A DNA stretch of 64,000 nucleotides, taken from NCBI RefSeq assembly GCF_041146795.1, contig NC_135184.1, positions 9,662,967-9,726,966 of the forward strand, given 5' to 3'. Position 1 is the first letter of the stretch. Each line of letters begins with the position of its first letter. The notes beneath the pieces were generated by a model. That model worked only from the letters and a program-made list of their open reading frames with translations. It did not search any database and was not told the DNA's origin. The position numbers and the translations under genes were made by a program. This DNA is from Maylandia zebra. Taxonomy: Eukaryota > Chordata > Actinopteri > Cichliformes > Cichlidae. This document shows positions 1-12,762 of the stretch, in pieces.

Positions 1-2813
<2,813 letters not shown>

Positions 2814-2835
2814 ATGTACAGCTGTTTGATACGTC

Positions 2836-2841
2836 AATAAA
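2836..2841 (+). promoter_or_regulatory. rps8 polyadenylation signal
   Basis: AATAAA lies 22 bases after the rps8 stop codon, giving a very short 3' UTR, as is usual for ribosomal-protein mRNAs. A GT-rich stretch follows at about 2857-2880, suitable for a downstream element. Confidence 0.8.
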
Positions 2842-2861
2842 ATCCAAACGTCCCACAATTG

Positions 2862-3330
2862 TCCACTGTGTCTGCTCTTTCACTGGATGTGACTGTTATT
2901 TGTGCATTCAATCAGAACTGGATTTTCTTTTCCAAGGCTAACTGGGGGTAAACTGATCACACATTATAATTAGTGACAAATATAAAAATGTAGATTTCTG
3001 ACTGCCTTCAGGTCTGCATGCGTTAAAGAGTGCATTAGATGAATTGCTGAGTTGGAGGAGTATTCAGATCTGAGTAAAAGCAACTATTTAGAATGACATT
3101 CCCACACCTATTTTAATGAGGAAAGGCCTCTGCTGCTTAGGTGTTGGTGTAAATATAAGGCAAATACTTGTTAATGTCTGTTCGTTACATTAACACTGCT
3201 TGTGTTGGAGTCGAGGTATGACTTTTAACACTTAGCAGTGGATTTGATGCAAGTAACCAGAAAAAATCTTGAGGGTGTTTTATTTCTGCCAATGTAGCCT
3301 GCAAATATTGGATAACATATTTGAGAGGTA

Positions 3331-3377
<47 letters not shown>

Positions 3378-3654
3378 AAATGAGAAAATCAGTTCCTTAG
3401 AAGAACATAAGGATTGCATTAACTGAAGCTCACGTGGTTAAATGTTTTAAGTCTTTAAACCAATTTGATGAGGTGTGTTTTAGGTTAAAAAGTATCAGCC
3501 AAAAGAGAACCTGAGAAAATTCCATTCATTAAGGGTAAAAACACCACCCTAACCTCAGTCTGGACCTTTGTGAAAAAACAATTCCCCTTAAACCTAATGA
3601 GTCACGAAACCCTTTGCAGCAAAAACTAATCTGTAATCAAGCATTTGTGGTAAC
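2862..3654. other. intergenic, rps8 to hAT element
   Basis: No coding exon or recognised repeat apart from the GT microsatellite at 3333-3374. AT-rich, no long open frame. Confidence 0.6.
3333..3374. repeat. (GT)n microsatellite
   Basis: An uninterrupted GT dinucleotide run of 21 units, downstream of rps8. Confidence 0.97.
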
Positions 3655-5793
3655 CAGTGTTGGTCAAGTTACTTGAAAAAAGTAATTACTAATTACTTCT
3701 CGAAAAAAGTAATCCATTACTTAATGATTACTTATCATTAAGTAGTTACTTTTCGAAAACATGATGCACAACCTGATTACAGAATAAAGCAAAAGAACTT
3801 TCAGCCCAATTCAGTTTTTTCTGCATAATCCATCATATAAAATTGAATCAAATGAAAAGCCTCTTTCTAAAAGTTGTTTTATTAGTTTTAATCTTTCAAT
3901 TTTATGCACATTGCTTTAAGCAAAAATTGAGTTATATGCAACTGTCTTTGACTTGAAGAGACTTGTTTAACATTTAAACCTATTTTCTGTTATCAGGATA
4001 CAAAGTTAATGTGAGTAAAACACAATTGCTTGAATACAATTAGCGAGTAGCCTGCAAGATTTAATAAAAACTATTTTAAATCCATGGATCAAGCTGACTT
4101 TTAAAATTTGGGAAATAGTAATAAAATAGTATAAACTAAAAGAAGATGTAGCAATTCTTAAGTGGTGTGCATACGATACACATTTTGTTCCAAGTAAATT
4201 GGATTCTAGATTCAAAGATTGGACAAATAAAGGATTAACAGCTTTATGTATGGTAATGGAGAAAGGTAGACTACTAGTTTTGAAAAGGTTAAAGAAAAAT
4301 ACTCGTTAGAAACACAGGATTTTTGTAGATACCTACAGATGAGGCAAAAAGATCAAATCTAAGGCTGAATTAAGCAAACAGCTATTAGACTGGGCATACA
4401 GCTCAAATAAAGATAGAGGCTTTATCGCTGCCTTGTATAAAGGGTTAATAAACATGAAATCACACTCAACCCTACATATTAAAACAATGGGAAATGGAGG
4501 GAGGTATAGATATTATGAAGGAGGAGTGGAAAACAATAAGGACATACCAATGGAAATGTAGCAGCTCACAGAGCTGGAGGGAATTTGGTTGGAAAAGCCT
4601 GATAACATATTTTATTACATCTCACCAAAAATCAAAGTAACCCTCCCATTTGCTGGAAGAATTGTGGAAACACAAATGCAAATCATTATCATATAATTAC
4701 TGGGACTGTCGTGTTATTAAAACTTATTGGAAGGGAATACATGTAGCAGTACAAGAGATATTTGGAAGTTATTTGCCTCTAGAAAGTAAATCTTTATTTT
4801 TTGGACTCATGCCAGAAGGATGGACAGAGAACGATAAATATTTGTTTAATATTTTGTTGGTGGTAGGCAAAAAAGCCCTCACAAAAAATGACTTTCATGT
4901 CAGAGCCCAACAATGAACATGTGGATGGACGTCATAATGGACATTTACAGGATGGAGAAAATGAGCGGATGTGAACTACAAGAGGGACCTGTGTGTGTCA
5001 TGTTGTAACAAATGGATGGACTATATAATAACACGCAGGCCAGATTTAGACTTTGTTAACCTTAGATTTATTATTTATATTACTGGTAATTAAATCTCTC
5101 TCACTAATTGTTTTTGTCATTTTGTTTTGTTTTTCTTCTTCTTAGTTTCTTCTTCTTTTTTCTTCTTTTGCATGGATGTTTTCGTTGTTAAAAAAAGAAG
5201 AAGACATTTAGATGGATATCTGTAACAAATTATTGAAGCTGATGCACATGATACTGTACAGTGACTCCTAAATGTAAAAAAAAAATTAAATTAAAATAAA
5301 AAAAACTGTTTTCTGCATATTTCAACATATAAAATAAAATAATGTTTTGTGTTTACACTCGCTCTTTCAAATAGATGCAAGTAAAACACGGCAAAAAATA
5401 ATTACAATTAAAGATTCAGCGGCACTAAGTCCTTTCGCTCTTAAATCTATTGTCACCTGTTTAGCAGGAGTGGGGCGGGTGGAGGTTTGCCTGGTGCCAC
5501 AGCAGTCATGTTAGTGGGGGGATCCAGGGGTTTCTCTGTGAATTTCACATTCCCACGCAGAGTGTACAGTGGACACTAATGTTTCATTCACTTTTTACAG
5601 AATAAAACTCAAAGTAATGTCAGTACGTCAACGCTTTGAATGCTGCATGCTCGTACTCTCTCCTGCACTCCTTATTATCCATGGTTGATCTAATCAGTAA
5701 TCTAAATACTTTTTTTGCTATAGTAATCCCGTACATTACTCTTTAGTTGAAAAAAGTAACTGGATTACAGTAACGCGTTACTGCCCATCTCTG
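3655..5793. mobile_element. hAT-type non-autonomous element with nested L1 fragment
   Basis: The left end CAGTGTTGG and the reverse complement of the right end (CAGAGATGG) are typical imperfect hAT termini. Both are followed by runs related to AAAAAAGTAA and GTAACGCGTTACT. The element is flanked by an 8-bp duplication with one mismatch, GTGGTAAC (3647-3654) and GTAGTAAC (5794-5801); 8 bp is the hAT target-site length. No transposase frame is seen. Most of the interior (about 4020-5310) is an L1 3' end, so the original element was probably a much shorter non-autonomous one. The single TSD mismatch and degraded interior suggest it is not recent. Confidence 0.75.
4020..5310 (+). mobile_element. 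L1-type LINE ORF2 3' fragment, degraded
   Basis: Translated pieces with frameshifts resemble the C-terminus of fish L1 ORF2. Seen in order are PW and FKDW motifs around 4080-4230, a Cys-rich CWKNCG segment near 4660, and YWDCRVIKTYWKG near 4690-4735. The last matches the L1 pattern of H-x-FW-x-C followed by FW. The sense strand ends in an A-rich tail (5276-5307). Boundaries are approximate, and I found no clear target-site duplication. It sits inside the hAT-type element. Confidence 0.55.
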
Positions 5794-5801
5794 GTAGTAA
5801 C

Positions 5802-6440
5802 TGTCAGTCTTTCGTATCACTGTGGAGGAGCTTTTTTCCACTTTTCTTCGCAAAATTGTGTTAATGCAAGCGCAGACGGTTTTCATTATTTCAAGCAGGG
5901 TTAAGTCAGGATTTTGACATGGCCACGTAACCCTCCATGGTGTGTTAGTTTTATGCCAGAGGTTACAGGAATCAAACCTTCCAGAGAATTGAATTTCTCG
6001 GTCCACAGAACATTTTCTCTCTTGGGGATCATTAGATATTTTTTTAGAAAATGTGAGATGAGCCTTTGGAATTCTCCCATGGATGCCATTTTTGCCCAAT
6101 CTCATTCTTATCACTGAACTCCGACCTTCACTGAGACTCTGAGTTCTTTAGATGGTTTTCTGGGTTCTTTTGAGACCTCTTGGGTGAGTTGAAGTCGAAG
6201 CGTTGACTCCTGAGAAGGTTCACTGCTGTTCCAGGATTTCTCTATTTGCAGATAATGACTCTCACAATGGATCACTGGAGTCCCAAAGCCTGAGAAATTG
6301 CTTTGTAACTCTTTCCAGGCTGATAGATGTCAATGACTTTGTTTGTCACCTGTTTCTTTAGATCATGGGAGACACAATGTGTTTGTTTTAGTCTCTGTCA
6401 CTTTGTCAGGCAGGTTCTATTTAAATAACTTCTTGAGTCT
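5802..6440 (-). mobile_element. degenerate Tc1-like transposon remnant
   Basis: The reverse strand reads as a broken Tc1-family transposase. The N-terminal helix-turn-helix resembles VIDIYQPGKSYKAISQALGL (around 6260-6350). A WTE block (ENVLWTEKF, near 6000) corresponds to the first catalytic Asp region, and TWPCQNPDL (about 5900-5930) corresponds to the WPxxSPDLNPIE motif. Stops and shifts break the frame, so it is dead. Ends are not clear. Confidence 0.6.
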
Positions 6441-6540
6441 GGCAGTAGTTAGTTTAACTCAGCTTCCCAAGAAGACATGGTTATGAAATCATCATTTAAA
6501 ATCTGCAATTTTTTTTATTTACTTGTGTTATTCTTGTCTA

Positions 6541-8029
6541 CAGGGAGTGCAGAATTATTAGGCAAATGAGTATTTTGTCCACATCATCCTCTTCATGCAT
6601 GTTGTCTTACTCCAAGCTGTATAGGCTCGAAAGCCTACTACCAATTAAGCATATTAGGTGATGTGCATCTCTGTAATGAGAAGGGGTGTGGTCTAATGAC
6701 ATCAACACCCTATATCAGGTGTGCATAATTATTAGGCAACGTCCTTTCCTTTGGCATGGTGGGTCAAAAGAAGGACTTGACAGGCTCAGAAAAGTCAAAA
6801 ATAGTGAGATATCTTGCAGAGGGATGCAGCAGTCTCAAAATTGCAAAGCTTCTGAAGCGTGATCATCGAACAATCAAGCGTTTCATTCAAAATAGTCAAC
6901 AGGGTCGCAAGAAGCGTGTGGAAAAACCAAGGCGCAAAATAACTGCCCATGAACTGAGAAAAGTCAAGCGTGCAGCTGCCAAGATGCCACTTGCCACCAG
7001 TTCGGCCATATTTCAGAGCTGCAACATCACTGGAGTGCCCAAAAGCACAAGGTGTGCAATACTCAGAGACATGGCCAAGGTAAGAAAGGCTGAAAGACGA
7101 CCACTGATGGACTGATGAAATGAGAGTGAGTCTTGATGGGCCAGATGGATGGGCCCGTGGCTGGATTGGTAAAGGGCAGAGAGCTCCAGTCCGACTCAGA
7201 CGCCAGCAAGGTGGAGGTGGAGTACTGGTTTGGGCTGGTATCATCAAAGATGAGCTTGTGGGGCCTTTTTGGGTTGAGGATGGAGTCAAGCTCAACTCCC
7301 AGTCCTCCTGCCAGTTTCTGGAAGACACCTTCTTCAAGCAGTGGTACAGGAAGAAGTCTGCATGCTTCAAGAAAAGCGTGATTTTCATGCAGGACAATGC
7401 TCCATCACACGCGTCCAAGTACTCCACAGCGTGGTTGGCAAGAAAGGGTATAAAAGAAGACAAACTAATGACATGGCCTCCTTGTTCACCTGATCTGAAC
7501 CCCATTGAGAACCTGCGGTCCATCATCAAATGTGAGATTTACAAGGAGGGAAAACAGTACACCTCTCTGAACAGTGTCTGGGAGGCTGTGGTTGCTGCTG
7601 CACGCAATGTTGATGGTGAACAGATCAAAACACTGACAGAATCCATGGATGGCAGGCTTTTGAGTGTCCTTGCAAAGAAAGGTGGCTATATTGGTCGCTG
7701 ATTTGTTTTTGTTTTGTTTTTGAATGTCAGAAATGTATATTTGTGAATGTGGAGATGTTATATTGGTTTCACTGGTAAAAATAAATAATTGAAATGGGTA
7801 TATATTTGTATTTTGTTAAGTTGCCTAATAATTATGCACAGTAATAGTCACCTGCACACACAGATATCCCCCTAAAATAGCTAAAACTAAAAACAAACTA
7901 AAAACTACTTCCAAGAACATTCAGCTTTGATATTAATGAGTTTTTTGGTTTCATTGAGAACATGGTTGTTGTTCAATAATAAAATTATTCCTCAAAAATA
8001 CAACTTGCCTAATAATTCTGCACTCCCTG
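6541..8029 (+). mobile_element. Tc1/mariner element, DD37E type, complete ends
   Basis: Perfect 25-bp terminal inverted repeats (6541-6565 and 8005-8029) begin CAGGGAGTGCAGAATT and are flanked by TA on both sides (6539-6540, 8030-8031), the Tc1/mariner target. A second, internal inverted pair, GTGCATAATTATTAGGCAAC (6721-6740) and its exact reverse complement (7820-7839), repeats part of the terminal motif. This gives a double-repeat end structure. The 1489-bp element encodes a broken transposase. The spacing of 37 residues between the second catalytic Asp and the Glu places it among DD37E elements. Intact ends mean it could still be mobilised in trans. Confidence 0.93.
6756..7701 (+). pseudogene. 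DD37E transposase, internally deleted and frameshifted
   Basis: The first frame (6756-7115) gives an N-terminal DNA-binding region with a helix-turn-helix (KIVRYLAEGCSSLKIAKLL, then DHRTIKRFI). The second frame (from about 7108, read through to TGA 7699-7701) carries WTDE with the first catalytic Asp codon at 7114-7116, MQDNAPSH with the second Asp, and PDLNPIEN with the Glu. The break near 7103 joins the frames out of register, and the linker between HTH and catalytic domain looks shorter than usual, consistent with a small internal deletion. All three catalytic residues survive, but no single frame encodes the enzyme. Confidence 0.88.
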
Positions 8030-8569
8030 TAATATTAAAATGTGTTCGATAGACTAAAATATGTTTTGCAAATATTCAAAACTACTCAACTTTTAATAGA
8101 GAGTTTGAGTGTTTCCTGTCCAGAAAACAGATGCAGTACTTCAAAATCATTTAGTAACTGTATCATAGACACCTTTTGTAGTCAATAGCTGAAAAACTCA
8201 TGGACATCACCTGTCCTGTCCTGCTCTGCCAGGCCTGAAAAGCATGCTCTGTTGGGTTGACTTGACCATTAAAGAATATCTCATTTCTTTAGTTTGAGAA
8301 ACTCTCAGGTTGCTTTTGCAGTATCAGTTTTGCAGCATTTTTTTGAATCTGTGCAGAGTAGAGCCCTGTACACTTCACAGTACATCCTGCCACTTCTTCT
8401 TTCTTTTTTTTTTTTTGCCTGTCCCGTTTGGATCTTTAGCCATCAGAATTGTTGTCTGAAGGCCAAGAAAGATGCCAAGCGGATTTACTTTACCAATTGG
8501 ATCATCATGGCCTTGTCATATTTGATTGACCTTTATTATAATTAAGTATTTATTTTACTTGATTTTCGG
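8030..8569. other. intergenic, no gene seen
   Basis: AT-rich sequence with a T-run near 8400. No exon, RNA or recognised repeat. Confidence 0.5.
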
Positions 8570-9065
8570 TTGTTACAGACGGGGTAGACATGACTGGGGG
8601 ATAGGACAGGGAGAAAGAATGAAAGAAAGAGAGGGAGAGAAAGAAAAATAGAGGGGAGAAGAGACGGTGAGAAAGGGGAAAGAAAGAATTGAAAAACAAA
8701 CAAAACACCTGGATCACCTGTATGGAGATAAGAAAAAACAGAAGAGAAAACAAACAAAAAAGAGCAACATAATAAATACAACACCATCACAATAAAGTAG
8801 CTAACAGTAGCTAACAGTAGATACTAAATATTACATGTTACTGTGCAGTACGCATGATTGACAGCGCACAATGTGATTTGAGGTAGCAGCCAACAAAGGT
8901 GTAGTTTGTGTTTGTGAACACCTGTGTGGATCAGCACGGAGTGTGGGGAGCCATAGCCCCGTCCCCCAGAGCATGAAGCAGGTATGGAGGAGATCCAGGC
9001 CCTAGACATCCAGAGGTCCCAGAGTACGAGGACCCGAGGAAGACCACCAGGGGGGCAACCGTGTC
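8570..9065 (-). repeat. dispersed repeat family X, copy 1
   Basis: Reads on the reverse strand as a copy of the sequence at 32060-33001. Shared blocks in order are GAGGGGAGAAGAGACGGTGA, ATCACCTGTATGGAGA, AGCAACATAATA, CACCATCACAATAAA, GACAGCGCACA, ACCTGTGTGGATCAGCA and GACATCCAGAGG. The purine-rich strand and unequal 5' extent suggest the 3' end of a retroelement. I cannot name the family. Confidence 0.75.
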
Positions 9066-9959
9066 ACCCTCCTGGGAAGAGCTTTTTGAACATTTTTTTA
9101 ATGAGCATGAAGTATTGATACTATTGTGCTAGTATTGATCCAGTACCAATAGCAGTGGTGGTACTGATACTATTGATATTTGGATCAATAAGCTCACCTA
9201 AATTATTAAATCATTTCAAAATATTCAGAACCTTTGATTGTGTTGTCTCAATAATAATAATACACAATAATAATATAGTTGATCACACTGACTTTGCCTC
9301 TTAACAGGAAAACGAGTAGGAACGAGGTTAAAGTGGGATTCAGCAGGAGGGGGAAACCTAAAATTAGTTGTAGTGGCTCAGTGTGGAGAAAAGAATCACA
9401 ACTCGCAGTAATTTCTTATGAGTAGATTTTCTTGCACACCTAAATTCAACAAGATGTCAGCAGATGTTTAATGTTGGCCTGGCTGATTTCCATCCTCTGC
9501 ACTGACAGCACACTGTTTATGCTGCCTTTATATTAGACAGTACAGTTTGTATGAAGGTGGAATTCAGTCAATGAATCTAAGCATCATCAGCTTAAATTCA
9601 AATTCATCTCAGCTACACTTGATGTGACCTGACTCTGACCATGAGCACCACAACCACTGTTCACCATTCACACACCGTAACTTTAAATCCATCACAGTAC
9701 AACCAGCTAACCTGTTTACCCTGTGCTAAAAAGCAGCGGATTTTAATGCAACCTTTTAAAAACACAGTTAGTCTGCTATGGTTTGTTTTGCAGCAGGTTT
9801 CACAATATGAAAAAAAATCTGATTCTAACATCTGATTAAAAAACACAGGACTTACAAGTGAGCTTTAAATTTTCAGTTTATTAAATACCACAGAGAACAG
9901 GATTGCCTTTCATGCGTCACTGTTTATGGTGAAATTGGTTTGATGTTTGAAATAATAAT
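9066..9959. other. intergenic, no gene seen
   Basis: Contains a degenerate stretch rich in TACTATTGAT-type repeats (9115-9190). No exon or RNA gene recognised. Confidence 0.5.
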
Positions 9960-10170
9960 AATAAGTTCCCTCAAATGCGTTAAGTCAAAAGTAAAGTCTG
10001 TTTTGAAATGTAAGGAGTAGATAGTACAGATATTTGTTTAAAAATGTAGGGAGTAAATGTAAAAAGTTGTCAGAAAACAAAACTACTCAAGTTAGGTACA
10101 GATGCCTGAAAATTCTACTTAAGTACAGTAACTAAGTATTTGTACTTCGTTACTTTCCACCTGTACAAAT
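9960..10170. repeat. dispersed fish repeat rich in AAGTA motifs
   Basis: Carries the phrase GTACAGTAACTAAGTATTTG followed by TACTTCGTTACTTTCCACC. I recognise this as a frequent interspersed sequence of teleost genomes, probably a non-autonomous DNA transposon. Ends and class are not established here. Confidence 0.5.
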
Positions 10171-10375
10171 TCTCCATAAATGTGCACTAAATCCTAATCT
10201 TGGTCGTGTTTTATTTTAGTTAATGATTATTTTTTGGGGGAAAAACATCTAGGTTTAGTTTCGTTTTATTTGGCTAAAGTAATCTTTCTGTGCTTTAACG
10301 CATTTTAAAGTGATATCTGCTGTAAGGTGAAGCTTTTAAGTAACTAACTGGGGTAAAAGTCACAGTCACGGCCAA

Positions 10376-10411
10376 CCAATGACACGTGACTAATGTCACT
10401 GCTTTGATTGG
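10376..10411 (+). promoter_or_regulatory. acadm proximal promoter elements
   Basis: CCAAT (10376-10380), an E-box CACGTG (10383-10388) and a reverse CCAAT (ATTGG, 10407-10411) cluster about 75-110 bases upstream of the acadm start codon. There is no TATA box. This composition is typical of a TATA-less housekeeping promoter. Assignment rests on position and motifs only. Confidence 0.4.
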
Positions 10412-10486
10412 GTGAGAGGACGCTTATGTAGAAGTAGGGCAAAGGTAGAACACGGTTAGTGTAGAGAGTCCTCTGGTGCAATAACA

Positions 10487-12722
10487 ATGCTGCTGAACAA
10501 GGTAAAATTCTCTATCTTAACAATGATCTACCTGTCTCTGTTGTGGGTTAACTCCTTAAAGATTTTCTGTGAGCACCTCCCGATTGACAGTTTATCGATC
10601 TTCATCCGATTTTCTGCACGTTTAGCGACTACGTCACACGCTAGCGTTAGCTAGCTCAGTGCTGTAGCGTTATGAGACGTTATCAGAGGAATGTTCATTT
10701 AGTCTACATGTAAAAAGGTTTCTCCTAAATCTACACGTAATTTTATATTGTCAAAATACGCATTAGTTACACCAAAAGGTTTACCTTTTTAAATTGGACT
10801 AGGCAACATTGGAGTTTTCAAAGAAATTTAAGAGACAGACTCTACCCCTTTATAAATCTCAATGTTACATCTCAGCAAACAAACAAGCGATTGAAAAGCA
10901 CTGTTACAGAAGTAAACAGGAATATGAAGACACAACTGTCAAACACGGCAGTAAAAGACAAATAACTCAACCATTAATGCTCCTATTCCTGGGTTGCAGC
11001 CAAACATTACCACGGCTCACAGGCTTATGAATATGAGTAAAGAATTCACGAACAGGAAACTCGCAGTGCTAAGAAAGTGCCCTCACATTAGGCTTTTTGT
11101 GTCATTTTCATGGGTGGTGATTAATGATTCTTAAGTTTTTAATTTAACAGGTGTGAGGTGTCACAAACTGTCTGATGCATACCTATATTTTTTACATACA
11201 GGTCCTCAGAGCTGGTGTGCGGTGTGGGATCCGTCTGCAGAGCTCTTCTACAGCTACAGCCAGTGCCACAGCATCTTCCAGCAGCCCTGCTCCACCCCTT
11301 GGCTTCTCATTTGGTAAATAGGCTGTAGGCCTTGGTAATATCATTTTGTTTTTAAAGTAGGGTCTCATGTAACTGATGCATGAAATTCTTGTTTAGCAAA
11401 TAACCGCTCCAGTGATGTAGTTTATAGGGATCTATTAAAATAAAGCTAAAATGCTTTGTTGCTTCTTTGGCCCACAGAGTTGACCGATCAGCAGAAGGAG
11501 TTCCAGCAGTTGGCGAGGAGGTTTGCACGAGAAGAGATCATACCTGTTGCTCCTGCTTATGACAAGAGTGGTGAAGTGAGTAAAGCGAGGATTGGGCTGC
11601 TGTAGCGATTGTCAAATTTTTAAAAAAAAATTTTTTTTTTTACTTCATATATGTAGATGTGCTTGTACTGTTGATGTCTGTAGAGATTTTCAATTACGGT
11701 TATCACTTAGTAGGTCTATAGTCAGGGGTGCACATAAGTGGTCCGCAGGTGCGCATTCGCTGTCAAAATAAAAGACGCGCATCAGATAAGAAGTTGCAAC
11801 GCGTGTTTGCGTACATAAGATTTTCTGGAGGAGGACAGACATTTGTTTAGAAGTCGTAAAGATGTCGAAGAAGCAAGCTCCTATAAGCAGTTACTTTGGT
11901 GTTCCTCCACTTACAAAGAAATGTCAGGAGTCCGAACCACAAAAGAATCGCATATTCTCAGAAAAGTGGTTGCAGGAGGTGAGCTGGCTTCAAACAAATG
12001 ATGAACGCACAGATTTTGGTGCAGAATATGCCGTGAAAATCCCACTCTAGCGGACAAAAAGTGTGTGTGTGTGTGTGTGTGTGTGGATATTTGCTTGTGT
12101 ACACAGACTTGTCTTTAACCTTTCTATTTTTTTTCCTTTGGCATGATTGTTAGAGGCTTAGTAGAATCACAATCAGAAACATAATGTCTTTGTCATTGTT
12201 ACAGGTACAACGAAATTAAAAGTGGTAACACTGACATGTTGTCTCCCTTTACAGTATCCTTTCCCCATCATCAAGAAGGCGTGGGAGCTTGGTCTGGTTA
12301 ACGGTCACATTCCACAGGAATATGGTGTGTTGCATTCTTATTTGAAATTTAGTGGCTCATTCTAAACTTTGCTTTGCATGGATGAGATTCATTCACAGGT
12401 AAAATATTAGTGCAGTCTCCATCATACCATACATGTTGCCTTTACATAAAGAGATAATACAGATAGCTGTAATGTTGTTGCCTAGTGTGACCATGTTTGC
12501 TGTTCCTGGGGGAAAATGGCAGTGGACATGTGTTAATTTCAGGAAACTCGACACACTGAACACTGCATTTGAAAACCTTATTTGTTCCTCTTTGTTTTCA
12601 GGTGGAATGGGTTTGTCGAGCTTTGACAGCTGCCTCATCACAGAGGAACTGGCTTATGGATGCACAGGGATGCAAACTGCCATGGAGGCAAACTCTCTCG
12701 GAGTAAGTTATTCACAGCTTGC

Positions 12723-12762
<40 letters not shown>

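Noticed and set aside
6795..7529. 244-codon minus strand frame across the DD37E element
   Set aside because: Antisense shadow of the transposase; no recognisable protein, and the + strand carries the DDE motifs.
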